Below are positions 15,571 through 23,895 of a stretch of 64,000 bases of DNA, piece by piece. A program made the translations under genes and the position numbers. The notes below the pieces were generated by a model. It did not search any database, was not told the DNA's origin, and saw nothing but the letters and a program-made list of their open reading frames with translations. The stretch lies in contig NZ_JAEINH010000011.1 of NCBI RefSeq assembly GCF_016342785.1, positions 1 to 64,000 on the forward strand, in the 5' to 3' direction. Each line of letters opens with the position of its first letter. Position 1 is the first letter of the stretch. The stretch is from Sanguibacter suaedae. GTDB taxonomy: Bacteria > Actinomycetota > Actinomycetes > Actinomycetales > Cellulomonadaceae.

Positions 15571-16104
15571 ATGTCCGAGATCGTGCCGCGTTTCCCCCCG
15601 GTCCCCGAGCACATCGGGATCTCTGAGCTGTGCCACGTGTGCCACCGCGCGCGGGTGCACGCCCAGACCACCATCCAGTCGCTCGCGCGAGCGTGCACCC
15701 GCTGCCTGAGCCTCGATCGCGCCCTCGGCGCACCGTTCGGCGCCCGGCTCCTCACGCCGCTCGACGAGGGCACCGACCCCGGGTCCGTCCTGCACAACAG
15801 GCTGTGGGGGTCGCCCGGACGCGACCTCGCCAAGCGACTGCGTGCACACCACCACAGCCAGGTCGACGAGCTGACCGCCCAGGCCCGCGCCAGCGGCCTC
15901 AGTAGCCTGCAGGTGCGCTACCCCGGCGCGTCGCCGATCGCGCAGATGATCGACTGGGACGCCTGGCCGCAGGAGTTCCCCGCCGGCCCCGAGTACACCG
16001 TGGCCGGATACCAGCGGTACGTGCAGGAGGTGCACCCCTGGGTCGACTCGGTCGAGCCGCGCGTGTGCGACACCGCGTGGCTGTCGCTGCTCGCGGGCCT
16101 GTAG
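15571..16104 (+). CDS. Unknown protein with a CxxC-CxxC motif, under a SAM-IV riboswitch
   Basis: 177 aa, soluble. I do not recognise the family. Near the N-terminus two pairs of cysteines, CHVC (about residues 21-24) and CTRC (about 42-45), form a possible zinc-binding knuckle. The rest is rich in His, Arg and Trp (HHHSQVDE, WDAWPQEFP). The ATG follows AGGAG by 6 nt (ACAGGAGACTCAC). It is the sole gene between a SAM-IV-like riboswitch and a strong terminator, so it should respond to S-adenosylmethionine. This suggests a role in methionine, SAM or sulfur metabolism, but that is inference from regulation and not from the protein. Confidence 0.75.
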   Translation: MSEIVPRFPPVPEHIGISELCHVCHRARVHAQTTIQSLARACTRCLSLDRALGAPFGARLLTPLDEGTDPGSVLHNRLWGSPGRDLAKRLRAHHHSQVDELTAQARASGLSSLQVRYPGASPIAQMIDWDAWPQEFPAGPEYTVAGYQRYVQEVHPWVDSVEPRVCDTAWLSLLAGL

Positions 16105-16107
16105 CCC

Positions 16108-16143
16108 GAGGACCCCAGGAGCCCGGTGGCTCCTGGGGTCCTC
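16108..16143 (+). terminator. Strong hairpin terminator
   Basis: GAGGACCCCAGGAG (16108-16121) and CTCCTGGGGTCCTC (16130-16143) form a perfect 14-bp stem with an 8-nt loop, right after the stop of the riboswitch-controlled gene. It isolates that gene from the next one. Confidence 0.8.
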
Positions 16144-16179
16144 GCATCCCCGCGGGCGGGCCCGCCCACGCCGCGCATG

Positions 16180-16210
16180 GAAGACGTCCGGTCGTGGTGT
16201 TGACTTGACC
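16180..16210 (+). repeat. 31-bp motif, copy 2
   Basis: Second copy of the motif at 15337-15367 (25/31 by eye). It ends 2 nt before the GTG of the NHL-repeat gene, so a protein bound here could control that gene. Confidence 0.5.
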
Positions 16211-16212
16211 CC

Positions 16213-18108
16213 GTGACCTCGAACAACCTCCGCCTGCCCCGTGTCCGCGCGTCCGAGCTCGTCGGGCGCGGCTGGCTCAACACCGGAGGGAAGGACGTGA
16301 CGCTCGCCGACCTCCGCGGCAAGATCGTCGTCCTCGACTTCTGGACCTTCTGCTGCATCAACTGCCTGCACGTCCTCGACGAGCTCCGCGACCTCGAGGC
16401 CGCGCACCGCGACGAGCTCGTGATCATCGGGGTCCACTCGCCCAAGTTCGTCCACGAGGCCGACCCGGTGGCGCTCGCCGCCGCCGTCGAGCGCTACGAG
16501 GTCCACCACCCCGTCCTCGACGACCCCGAGCTCGTCACGTGGTCCGCGTACACGGCCCGCGCGTGGCCGACGCTCGTGGTCATCGACCCCGAGGGGTACG
16601 TCGTGGCGCAGATGGCGGGGGAAGGGCACGCCCACAACCTCGGGATCCTCGTCCGCGACCTGATCGCCGAGCACGACGCGAAGGGCACCCTCCACCGCGG
16701 CGACGGACCGTACGTCCCGCCCGAGCCCACGTCGGGCACGCTGCGCTTCCCCGCCAAGGCGATCACCCTGCCTGGCGGGAACCTCCTCGTCGCCGACGCG
16801 GGCCACCACTCCCTCGCCGAGCTCGCACCCGACGGCGAGACGCTCGCGCGGCGTATCGGCTCCGGTGAGCGCGGCCTCGCCGACGGCGGGCCCGACGAGG
16901 CACGCTTCAGCGAGCCCAACGGCCTGTGCCTCGTCCCCGACGAGCTCCGCGAGCGCCTCGGGTACGACGTGCTCGTCGCGGACACCGTCAACCACGCGCT
17001 GCGCGGCGTGGACCTGGCCAGCGGCACGGTGGTCACCGTCGCGGGCAACGGTTCCCAGTACATGGTCGGGGCGAGCGACAACGTCCTCCCCGCCGACGGG
17101 ACGGGCAGCACCGCGGCGTGTCTCCAGAAGCTGTCGTCACCGTGGGACGTGGCGTGGGTGGAGCCGCTCGGGGCGTTCCTCGTCGCGATGGCCGGCAACC
17201 ACACGCTGTGGGCGTTCGACGGCGAGCAGGGCTCGGTCGAGCACGTCGCCGGGACCATGAACGAGGGCCTGCTCGACGGCCCGCTGCCCGAGGCGTGGTT
17301 CGCGCAGACGTCCGGTCTGGCGGTCGGCCCGGACCGGGCCGTGTGGCTCGCGGACTCGGAGACGTCCGCCCTGCGTCGAGTGGAGATCGACGCCGGGACG
17401 TCCCGGGGGACCGTCACGACGGCGATCGGTCAGGGCCTCTTCGACTTCGGTCACCGCGACGGGGCGGCCGGGCAGGCGCTCCTGCAGCACCCGCTCGGTG
17501 TGACGATCCTCCCCGACGGCTCGGTGGTCGTCGCGGACACGTACAACGGCGCGATCCGCCGCCTGGACCCGGCCACCGATGAGGTGACCACCCTGGCCAC
17601 CGGCCTCGCCGAGCCGAGCGGCGTCCTCGTCCACGTCGACGGCGACGCGATCACCCTGACCGTCGTCGAGTCGGCGGCGCACCGGCTCACTCGCGTCGCC
17701 CTGCCGGCCCGCCTCGCCGGGCAGGTCCTCGACACCGGTGCGCACCGCACGCAGCGCCCCGTCACGGACGTCGCCCCCGGTGAGCTCGCGCTCGACGTCG
17801 TCTTCACGCCCGCGGCGGGCCAGAAGTACGACGACCGCTACGGCCCGTCGACGCGCCTCCAGGTCTCCTCGACGCCCCCGGAGCTCCTTCTCGACGGGGC
17901 GGGGGACGCCGTCGAGCTCACGCGCGCCCTGCGCATCAACCCCGACGTCACCGAGGGGGTCCTGCACGTGACCGCCCAGGCGGCGTCGTGCGACGACGAC
18001 CCCGCGAACGAGTTCCCCGCCTGCCACCTGGCGCAGCAGGACTGGGGCGTGCCCGTGCGGGTGGTCGCCACCGGGGACACGACGCTCACCCTGCCCCTCC
18101 ACGGCTGA
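16213..18108 (+). CDS. Thioredoxin-like / NHL-repeat protein (NHLRC2-like)
   Basis: 631 aa. Residues about 15-155 are a thioredoxin-like (AhpC/TSA-type) domain with the WTFCCINC motif, where CINC is the redox centre. Residues about 165-470 form a six-bladed NHL beta-propeller with blade signatures GNLLVADAGHHS, DVLVADTVNHALR and SVVVADTYNGAIR. A C-terminal beta domain follows. This is the architecture of the conserved NHLRC2 family, whose biochemical role is unclear; a thiol-disulfide or redox-scaffold function is likely. No signal peptide. The GTG start at 16213 is used because upstream codons are not in the homologous region. Confidence 0.9.
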   Translation: MTSNNLRLPRVRASELVGRGWLNTGGKDVTLADLRGKIVVLDFWTFCCINCLHVLDELRDLEAAHRDELVIIGVHSPKFVHEADPVALAAAVERYEVHHPVLDDPELVTWSAYTARAWPTLVVIDPEGYVVAQMAGEGHAHNLGILVRDLIAEHDAKGTLHRGDGPYVPPEPTSGTLRFPAKAITLPGGNLLVADAGHHSLAELAPDGETLARRIGSGERGLADGGPDEARFSEPNGLCLVPDELRERLGYDVLVADTVNHALRGVDLASGTVVTVAGNGSQYMVGASDNVLPADGTGSTAACLQKLSSPWDVAWVEPLGAFLVAMAGNHTLWAFDGEQGSVEHVAGTMNEGLLDGPLPEAWFAQTSGLAVGPDRAVWLADSETSALRRVEIDAGTSRGTVTTAIGQGLFDFGHRDGAAGQALLQHPLGVTILPDGSVVVADTYNGAIRRLDPATDEVTTLATGLAEPSGVLVHVDGDAITLTVVESAAHRLTRVALPARLAGQVLDTGAHRTQRPVTDVAPGELALDVVFTPAAGQKYDDRYGPSTRLQVSSTPPELLLDGAGDAVELTRALRINPDVTEGVLHVTAQAASCDDDPANEFPACHLAQQDWGVPVRVVATGDTTLTLPLHG

Positions 18109-18142
18109 CCCGCCTGCCACCCGGGGCGGCCCGCGGTGCGGG

Positions 18143-18964
18143 TCAGCGGCGGAGGGCGACCACGCCGTCCGCCGCGCGGTCGTGCGCGGTGACGAGGTGC
18201 GCGATCGCCTGGGCCGGGTACCGGGCGGCGAGGTCGTCGGCCATGTACCGGCACGCCCACGCGAGTGCGACGGGCGGGACGTCGTCGAGCCCGGCCACCC
18301 GGGTCCAGCCGTCGACGAAGGCACGCCAGACGGGGGCGTCCGCGATGAGGCGCGCCTCGGGGTCGAGGTGCAGGACCGTGGCGGTGCGGGCCCGGTCGAG
18401 GTCGGCGGGGCCCGCCGCCGTGTTGGTCCAGTCGAGGACGGCGACCACCTCGTCGTCGTCCCCCAGGAGCAGGTTCAGGGGGTGCAGGTCGAGGTGCAGC
18501 AGGCCGGGAGGCGCGGGCAGCGCCGCCTCGGACTGCGCCATGCCGGACGGCGCCGTCCCCGGCCCGAGGCCCGCGGCGACCGGGAGACCGGCAGGGGCGG
18601 CCAGGTCGGCGAGGGCCCGGTGGACGTGCCCGCACGCCTCGCCGCGCCGTCGGGCCCGGCGTTCCCCGACGCTCTCGTCCACGTACGCCGTGGACCCGGG
18701 GAGCAGCGGCTGGAGCACCACGGACCGTCCCGTGCCCGGGTCGTCCACGCGGTCGAGGACGGTCGGGACGGGCACCACGGACGACGCGGCCCCCGCGGCG
18801 AGGAGCTCGGTGTCGAGGACCGCCGACCACCCGGTGCGCAGCACGTGCCGGCCGTGTGCGAACACCTGGCCCGTCGCGCCCCCGAGCGACACCGGCTCGT
18901 CGTCGGGGAGCCCGAGCCGGGCGGCGGCCCAGCGGGCGAGGTCGGTCCACGTCGTCCCGGTCAC
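18143..18964 (-). CDS. APH-family phosphotransferase-like protein
   Basis: 273 aa with an aminoglycoside-phosphotransferase/choline-kinase fold. The catalytic loop is visible as HLDLHPLNLLL and the Mg-binding segment as VAVLDWTNT. These families phosphorylate small molecules (antibiotics, choline, thioribose); no specific substrate can be assigned. The frame is open for 76 codons upstream of the chosen GTG at 18964, but that part is Arg-rich and lies within the anti-sigma gene. It sits 29 nt downstream of the anti-sigma factor gene and may be the last member of the sigma/sortase operon. Confidence 0.8.
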   Translation of the reverse strand: MTGTTWTDLARWAAARLGLPDDEPVSLGGATGQVFAHGRHVLRTGWSAVLDTELLAAGAASSVVPVPTVLDRVDDPGTGRSVVLQPLLPGSTAYVDESVGERRARRRGEACGHVHRALADLAAPAGLPVAAGLGPGTAPSGMAQSEAALPAPPGLLHLDLHPLNLLLGDDDEVVAVLDWTNTAAGPADLDRARTATVLHLDPEARLIADAPVWRAFVDGWTRVAGLDDVPPVALAWACRYMADDLAARYPAQAIAHLVTAHDRAADGVVALRR

Positions 18965-18993
18965 GCACCCATGATGCACCCTGCGCCGAGCGG

Positions 18994-19749
18994 TCAGGCC
19001 TCCTGGTCCGTGAGGGACCCGCGGACCACGGAGTCGCCGGAGTGTGCGGGGTCGCCGTCGAAGTGCTCCTCGGAGACGTCGACCACGGAGAACCGCGAGA
19101 GGTCGAGGTCGGCAGGGATGTCGAAGCGCCCCTCGGTGCCCTCGAGCACCCCGATGCTCACCAGGCCGCTGAGGTCCTCCGCGAGGAGCCACACCTCGCG
19201 GTAGCCGCCGTCGCTCGGCGGCGCGTCCACGCTCACCACGACCTGGCGGACCCCGTCGGCGGTCTCCTCGACGCGCGCCTCGCCCGTCGAGTCCGCCCAG
19301 TCGGGCAGGGCCTCGAGCGTGGCGCTCGCGAGCGTCGTCTCCGTGGGAGCGCCGGGCACGTCCTCACGACGCTCCCAGAGGACGCCGCCCGCGACACCCA
19401 CGACGAGCGCCACCGATGCGGCGGCCGCGAGCCACCCGGCTCCCGGGCCGCGACGCCTGGACGCGAGGTTCACGACGGGTGCGGGCTCGCGGTCGTCCTG
19501 CGGCGCGTCGTCCTGCGCGGCGGCGGCCAGGCCGAGCTCTGCCCGGACCCGGTCCCACACCTCGGGCGCCGGCGGGACGAGGGTGTCGTCGGCCGTCACC
19601 GTGCGGGCGGCCCCGGCGACCTCGGCGAGCTCGACGACCTCGTCGGAGCACAGCGTGCACACCTCGAGGTGGGTGCGTTCGGAGTCGCTCGCGACGTCCT
19701 CGCCGAGAGCGAGGAGCGCGAGGACCTCAGGGTCGACGTGCTGCACCAT
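18994..19749 (-). CDS. RskA-like anti-sigma factor
   Basis: 251 aa. The N-terminal cytoplasmic domain has a zinc-type anti-sigma motif with HLEVCTLC (His-x3-Cys-x2-Cys, about residues 27-34). One membrane helix lies at about 108-126 ([20 protein letters not shown]), followed by an extracytoplasmic RskA domain ([20 protein letters not shown]) at the C-terminus. RskA-type proteins hold SigK-type ECF sigma factors until they are cleaved in the membrane. The gene overlaps the sigma factor gene by 23 bp, so the two are made in a fixed ratio. Confidence 0.9.
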   Translation of the reverse strand: MVQHVDPEVLALLALGEDVASDSERTHLEVCTLCSDEVVELAEVAGAARTVTADDTLVPPAPEVWDRVRAELGLAAAAQDDAPQDDREPAPVVNLASRRRGPGAGWLAAAASVALVVGVAGGVLWERREDVPGAPTETTLASATLEALPDWADSTGEARVEETADGVRQVVVSVDAPPSDGGYREVWLLAEDLSGLVSIGVLEGTEGRFDIPADLDLSRFSVVDVSEEHFDGDPAHSGDSVVRGSLTDQEA

Positions 19750-20308
19750 CCACCTCCATCCGTGTGCGCAACCTGTTCAGGCTCCGTCTGACGTGACTCT
19801 TCACCGTGCCGAGCGGCAGGGACAGCTCGTCCGCGATCTGCACGTGCGTGAGGTCTCGGAAGAACGCCAGCTCGAGGATCGTCCTTCCCGGGTCCCCGAG
19901 CCGGGCGAGCTCGTCCGCGATGATCACCCGGTCCGCGACCCCGGAGGCTGCGGACTCCGCGACCCCCACCGTGGCCGGTGCGAGCACCTGGGCGGCCTCC
20001 TCGGAGCGTCGGGCACGTGCCCTGGCCGCATGGGTGTCGGCCACCGTGTTCCGGCAGATCCCCATGATCCACGTCGGGAGCTTCGCCCGGTCCGGGTCGA
20101 ACCCGGAGCGGCCCCGCCACGCCGCGACGAACACCTGCTGCGTGACGTCCTCGGCGTCCGACCGGCTGCCGAGCGAGCGCATGGCGACCGTGTGGACCAG
20201 GGCCGACCACCGACGGTACGCGGTCGCCAGGGCGTCCTCGTCGCCGGCGGCGAACGCCACACCGAGGGCGTGGACGTCGTCCTGCTCCGCCCCGTCGGGG
20301 ACATTCAC
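19727..20308 (-). CDS. ECF sigma factor, SigK-like
   Basis: 193 aa, region 2 and region 4 only, as in ECF sigma factors. Region 2 is visible as [17 protein letters not shown]...[14 protein letters not shown], and region 4 as [21 protein letters not shown] followed by [10 protein letters not shown]. The pairing with an RskA-like anti-sigma factor points to the SigK (ECF19) group. The GTG at 20308 is chosen because GGAGGG stands 7 nt upstream; another GTG at 20347 overlaps the sortase stop as GTGA and remains possible. It likely drives its own operon from the candidate promoter at 22068-22097. Confidence 0.88.
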   Translation of the reverse strand: MNVPDGAEQDDVHALGVAFAAGDEDALATAYRRWSALVHTVAMRSLGSRSDAEDVTQQVFVAAWRGRSGFDPDRAKLPTWIMGICRNTVADTHAARARARRSEEAAQVLAPATVGVAESAASGVADRVIIADELARLGDPGRTILELAFFRDLTHVQIADELSLPLGTVKSHVRRSLNRLRTRMEVDGAARRP

Positions 20309-20343
20309 GGTCAGCCCTCCGGGGGGTGTGGTCTCGTGGGACG

Positions 20344-21147
20344 TCACCCGGCCGGGACCGCCGTGACGATGACGTTGTCCACATAGTGTCCGGTGCTTCG
20401 GTCGAAGTTTCCACCACATGTGACGAGGACCAGGCGCTGGGCGCCGGCGCGGTCGAACACGTCGGCCAGGGGGACCTCCTCCTTGGACACCCGCTCCACG
20501 GTGCTCACCGTGTAGCGGTGGACGGTGCCGGCGCCGTCCACGACGGTCACGTCGGCTCCCACCGCGACGTCCACCAGCCGCGCGAAGGGCCCCAGGCCCT
20601 CCGTGCGGGTGTCGACGTGCGCGGCGAGGACCGTGGTCCCGGCCGGGCTCGCGGGTGCGGGCCCGTGCTGGTACCAGCCGGCGTCGAGCGCGGTCTCCGG
20701 GATGGCCATGGTCCCGTCGTCCGCGACGCCCACCGGCACCACGTCCATCGAGATGTCCACGCTCGCGACGGTCAGCACAGCGGGGGCGGGCGGGGCCGGG
20801 GCGGGCTGTTCGTCGGCCGACCGGACCTCGATGCCCTCGAGGGCCGACGCCGGGAGGCCGGCCGCGGCAGGCTCCGACGGCGCCGCGTCGGTGCTCGACG
20901 GTGAGGGCGTCGGGGTGTCGGCCGTGGCGGTGGCCGCGTCCGTCGGGACAGGGTCCCCGCCCGAGCACCCCACGAGGAGCAGGGCCACCGCGACCACCGG
21001 GGCGGTCAGCCGTCTGCGCAGGAACGGGGTGTCGTGTCCGGTGCGACCGCCCCGGACGTGGCCGACGGGCCCGGCGGTCGACCCCGGGTGGGGTGCGCGT
21101 ACCGGGCCCGCCGTGTCCAGCGGCCCACCGAGGTGAGCGTCGTGCAT
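20344..21147 (-). CDS. Class F-like sortase, predicted lipoprotein
   Basis: 267 aa. After a hydrophilic N-terminal stretch of about 45 residues comes a signal sequence ending in a lipobox (ALLLVGC), then a Thr/Ser/Pro-rich linker and a sortase domain. The catalytic residues are visible: His in LAAHVDT, Cys in VLVTCGG and a following Arg in NFDRSTGHY. The layout matches class F sortases of actinobacteria, but a lipid anchor is less usual. It lies 11 nt after the gene of a protein with an LADTG sorting signal, its probable substrate. Chosen start is the ATG at 21147; the signal sequence is then internal, so the true start may need checking. Confidence 0.85.
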   Translation of the reverse strand: MHDAHLGGPLDTAGPVRAPHPGSTAGPVGHVRGGRTGHDTPFLRRRLTAPVVAVALLLVGCSGGDPVPTDAATATADTPTPSPSSTDAAPSEPAAAGLPASALEGIEVRSADEQPAPAPPAPAVLTVASVDISMDVVPVGVADDGTMAIPETALDAGWYQHGPAPASPAGTTVLAAHVDTRTEGLGPFARLVDVAVGADVTVVDGAGTVHRYTVSTVERVSKEEVPLADVFDRAGAQRLVLVTCGGNFDRSTGHYVDNVIVTAVPAG

Positions 21148-21158
21148 GGTCGCTGCGC

Positions 21159-22010
21159 TCAGCTCTCGCGCGAGCCGACGGTCACGCCACGGCGACGCAC
21201 CGCGACGATGGTCGCGGCGGCGACCGCGAGGAGCGCGGCGCTCACACCGGCCCACAGACCGGTGCTCGTCGAGGAGCCCGTGTCGGCGAGGCCGACCTCA
21301 CCGGCGGGGACCCCGGCGGGGGCGGAGTGCAGGCCGTCGATGGTCTGCGTGGCGAGCGCGAGCGTCCCGTCCTCGAGGCTGCCCCACGCGTAGGCGATCG
21401 TGCTGACGCCCTCGGCGACCGTGACGTCGACCGGGCCGAGGACCGGCTCGGTGGTGCCCGTCGCGGCGACCGCGGCGGAGACCGTGCCGGCGGGCAGGTC
21501 GAGGACCTGCTCGTCGGGGTTGCTCAGGTTCGTGACGACGGCTTGGTCGCCGGCGAGCACGTCGACGGCGGGTGCTGCGGCGACGTGGCGCACCGTGAGG
21601 CGGCCCTCGCCCGCGGCGGTGGTCGACGTGTCGTTGGTGAAGAGGGTCGCGGTGGGTTCGCCCGCGGCGTCGAGGTGTGCTGCGGCGGTGTAGCTCATGC
21701 CCGCCTCGAGGGGGAGGTCCACGGGACCGATCGCGGGAGCGGAGGCGTCCTCGGCGTCGGCCGCGGTGATCGCCACGCTGTACGTGCCGGCCGGCAGGGT
21801 CAGCGGTCCGGCGAGGTCGCCGGGCTCGAAGTCGTCGAGGGTGCGCTCGCCGTTGACCCAGACGTCCACGGTGAGGCCGGGGACGCCGTGCAGGACGGAC
21901 AGCTCCGCGTCGTCGGCCGCCTGGGCGGGCGCGACGAAGGCGCCCAGGCCGACGAGGGCGGAGGCGGAGGAGGCGGCGAGGATCTTGGCTGCGCGGGTGC
22001 GGTGTGTCAT
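21159..22010 (-). CDS. DUF4397 cell-surface protein with LAxTG-type sorting signal
   Basis: 283 aa. Signal peptide of about 31 residues ([22 protein letters not shown]). Two DUF4397 beta-sandwich repeats follow, each with the [14 protein letters not shown]-like opening (second copy: [16 protein letters not shown]). The C-terminus has the sorting signal LADTG, a hydrophobic helix and an RRRG tail. LAxTG is the form used by many high-GC actinobacterial sortases. It is the first gene of the operon containing the sortase, sigma factor and anti-sigma factor, so it is likely displayed on the wall during the response they control. Confidence 0.9.
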   Translation of the reverse strand: MTHRTRAAKILAASSASALVGLGAFVAPAQAADDAELSVLHGVPGLTVDVWVNGERTLDDFEPGDLAGPLTLPAGTYSVAITAADAEDASAPAIGPVDLPLEAGMSYTAAAHLDAAGEPTATLFTNDTSTTAAGEGRLTVRHVAAAPAVDVLAGDQAVVTNLSNPDEQVLDLPAGTVSAAVAATGTTEPVLGPVDVTVAEGVSTIAYAWGSLEDGTLALATQTIDGLHSAPAGVPAGEVGLADTGSSTSTGLWAGVSAALLAVAAATIVAVRRRGVTVGSRES

Positions 22011-22067
22011 GAGATCTCCAGGTGTCCGGACCCCGGCTGGCGGGGTGGCTGACGTGCTGACACCTGC

Positions 22068-22097
22068 TACTACTCCCGGCGGTCCTGATCCGGATGC
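22068..22097 (-). promoter_or_regulatory. Candidate SigK-type ECF promoter
   Basis: On the minus strand GCATCC (22092-22097) is followed after 17 nt by AGTAGTA (22068-22074), about 58 nt before the DUF4397 start. GCATCC resembles the CCATCC -35 element of mycobacterial SigK promoters, which fits the SigK/RskA pair encoded in this operon. The -10 element is less well matched. Confidence 0.4.
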
Positions 22098-22103
22098 ACC
22101 TCG

Positions 22104-22121
22104 CGCGAGCTTTTTCTCGCG
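22104..22121 (-). terminator. Small hairpin after the 39-aa gene
   Basis: CGCGAG and CTCGCG form a 6-bp stem around a 6-nt loop, about 17 nt after the stop of the small gene at 22138. It separates that gene from the ECF promoter of the surface operon. Confidence 0.4.
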
Positions 22122-22137
22122 GGGTTCCGGGAGGTGC

Positions 22138-22257
22138 TCAGAAGGGGAGGGAGTCGAGGCCTTCGAGGGTCCTCATGAGGACGTCGACACCTTGTCCCAG
22201 CTCGATGTCGCCGAAGGCGACCTGCTCGTGCTCGGGCCAGTCGTGGATGGGGTTCAT
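22138..22257 (-). CDS. Putative 39-aa acidic small protein
   Basis: 39 aa, starting MNPIHDWPEHEQVAFGDIEL and ending TLEGLDSLPF; acidic, no cysteine, no membrane helix. The ATG has a good ribosome binding site (GACGAGG, 7 nt spacing) and the reading frame ends just before a small hairpin. It follows the phosphotransferase gene by 76 nt on the same strand. I do not recognise it, and so short a frame could be chance in GC-rich DNA. A peptide substrate or regulator of the adjacent kinase-like protein is one possibility, by inference only. Confidence 0.4.
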   Translation of the reverse strand: MNPIHDWPEHEQVAFGDIELGQGVDVLMRTLEGLDSLPF

Positions 22258-22333
22258 GGACGTACCTCGTCGTGTGGTGCGGAGGGAGGGGTGGGGCGGG
22301 ACGCGGGCGTCGGTGCCCGCGTGGTCGTGGGTG

Positions 22334-23104
22334 TCACCGGAGGGCGGCGCGCAGGTCGGCGCGGTGTCGGCTCACGTAGTCGGCGGCGGGGCCCCAGTGG
22401 TCGGCGTGCCCCTCGGTGTGGAGGGTGGCCCAGGGCTCGGTGCCGGTCCGCGCGCCGTCGACGAGCAGGTCGTGCATGGCGCGCGTCTGGTCCGCCGTCT
22501 GCTGCACGAGGTCGGGTCGTTGCGAGGTGCTCAGCCCGTACCCGTCGACGAGGGCCCGCAGGCGGGTCCCGTCGACGCCCGGGTCGCCGTGGGCGTGGAG
22601 CGGCAGGAACGCCTGCGCCACGTACGCGAGGTCCCACAGCCGCGTCCCGGGGCCGGCGCCGTCCCAGTCGATGAAGACCCAGCGGTCGCCGTCGCGCACC
22701 AGGTTCCAGGGGGCGAGGTCGTGGTGGCAGACGAGGTCGTCGCCGGGGGCGGGGATGCCCACCCCCCAGACGGCGTCCTCGGGCGGCTCGAAGCTCGAGG
22801 CCGCGTCGTGGAGGTCCCGGACGAGCTCGCCGAGGCGCCGCAGCTCGTCGGGCGTCATGGGCCCCAGCTCGGTGGACATGCTCCCGGGGACGTACTCGAC
22901 GACGTGCCGGCCGCGGTCGTCGATGCCGAAGGACCGTGGCGCGCCCCGGAAGCCGACGCTGGAGAGGTGGAGGAGGAACGCGTGGACCGCGGGGGTGGCC
23001 CGGGTGGCGGGCTTGCGCACGGTGTCCCCGAGCACGTCGTCGTGCACGAGGACCGCGGACGGCGCGGCGTACCCCACGGTGCCGTGCTCGTCGTCGTGGT
23101 CCAT
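22334..23104 (-). CDS. APH-family phosphotransferase-like protein
   Basis: 256 aa with a kinase-like APH fold. The catalytic loop is VCHHDLAPWNLV (about residues 139-150), and the metal-binding motif is WVFIDWDGAGPGTRLWDLAY. Proteins with this HHDLAPWN loop are common in actinobacteria and mostly uncharacterised. The start at 23104 is supported by a CAAACT -10 box (23111-23116) 6 nt upstream, which indicates a leaderless mRNA; a TTG 18 nt further upstream is an alternative. It is not obviously related in sequence to the APH-like gene at 18143 beyond the shared fold. Confidence 0.82.
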   Translation of the reverse strand: MDHDDEHGTVGYAAPSAVLVHDDVLGDTVRKPATRATPAVHAFLLHLSSVGFRGAPRSFGIDDRGRHVVEYVPGSMSTELGPMTPDELRRLGELVRDLHDAASSFEPPEDAVWGVGIPAPGDDLVCHHDLAPWNLVRDGDRWVFIDWDGAGPGTRLWDLAYVAQAFLPLHAHGDPGVDGTRLRALVDGYGLSTSQRPDLVQQTADQTRAMHDLLVDGARTGTEPWATLHTEGHADHWGPAADYVSRHRADLRAALR

Positions 23105-23164
23105 GCGCTCAGTTTGCCTCAAAGGAGCGGGTGAAAAAACTCCTGGAGAGGTCGCATTTCGCCA

Positions 23165-23196
23165 TAGGCTCTTGCGTCCGGCGACGCGAACGCCTA
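23165..23196 (-). terminator. Symmetric hairpin after the TetR gene
   Basis: TAGGC (23165-23169) pairs with GCCTA (23192-23196), and GCGTC (23174-23178) with GACGC (23183-23187), with a symmetric 4/4 internal loop. It lies 17 nt past the TetR stop, so it may terminate that transcript, although no T-run follows. Confidence 0.4.
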
Positions 23197-23212
23197 ATGG
23201 GTGGTCGTGAGG

Positions 23213-23815
23213 TCAGGCGGCGGCCGCCGCCACACCGACGGCGCGCAGCACGAACGCCTCGGTGGCCGCGATGGCGCGGTCCCGCTCGGGCTGGTGCTCG
23301 GGGACGGCCCGCCCGGAGAGGCACGCGTTGACGAGCGTGACCGTCGTGGAGATGTCCTGCGCCGGGAACACGCCCTGTCCGATGCCGTCCGTGAGGATGT
23401 CCCGCAGGATGTCCTCGACGAGCACGGCGTGCTCGCGCAGCCGTTGCTGGGTCCCGCGCGACAGGACGGTCCGGAGGTCGGGTCCCGGGGCGAGGTGGAA
23501 CACGCGCGTGAGCCGCGCCTGCGCCTGGACGTACGTCCGCAGCCGGTGGACGGGGTCGACCACGCCCTCGAGCGACCGCTGGAGGGTCTCGACGTAGCGC
23601 TGCGTCTCGAAGGTGATGAACCCGATGAGCAGCGCCTCCTTGTCCGCGAAGTGGTTGTACACGGCGGTCCGCCCCACGCCTGCGGCGGCGGCGATCTCGG
23701 CGAACGAGATCGCGTCGAAGCCGCGCTCGCTCATGAGCGTGGACAACGCGGTGAACAGTCGCTGACGGGTCTGCTCGCGGTGCTCCTGGAGGGACCCGCC
23801 GATGATCTTCGGCAT
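23213..23815 (-). CDS. TetR-family transcriptional regulator
   Basis: 200 aa. The helix-turn-helix is clear near the N-terminus: RGFDAISFAEIAAAAGVGRT, then AVYNHFADKEAL. The C-terminal ligand domain has no assignable ligand and ends in an Ala-rich tail. The ATG at 23815 is directly preceded by a 23-bp inverted repeat that would cover its own promoter (CACACT, 6 nt before the ATG), so autorepression is likely. The divergent DinB-like gene starts about 80 bp away and may also be a target. Confidence 0.9.
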   Translation of the reverse strand: MPKIIGGSLQEHREQTRQRLFTALSTLMSERGFDAISFAEIAAAAGVGRTAVYNHFADKEALLIGFITFETQRYVETLQRSLEGVVDPVHRLRTYVQAQARLTRVFHLAPGPDLRTVLSRGTQQRLREHAVLVEDILRDILTDGIGQGVFPAQDISTTVTLVNACLSGRAVPEHQPERDRAIAATEAFVLRAVGVAAAAA

Positions 23816-23817
23816 TG

Positions 23818-23840
23818 TGACAGTGTGGCATGTCGTGTCA
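23818..23840. promoter_or_regulatory. Inverted-repeat operator at the TetR promoter
   Basis: TGACA (23818-23822) and TGTCA (23836-23840) are the outer arms of a 23-bp imperfect palindrome. It overlaps the candidate -10 box of the TetR gene. Confidence 0.55.
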
Positions 23841-23883
23841 GAACATTCATCCAAGGGTGACCTCACCTCGTCGCGACGGTCGC

Positions 23884-23889
23884 TAGCAT
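23884..23889 (+). promoter_or_regulatory. -10 box, leaderless promoter of the DinB-like gene
   Basis: TAGCAT lies 6 nt before the ATG at 23896. Confidence 0.5.
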
Positions 23890-23895
23890 CGGCCC

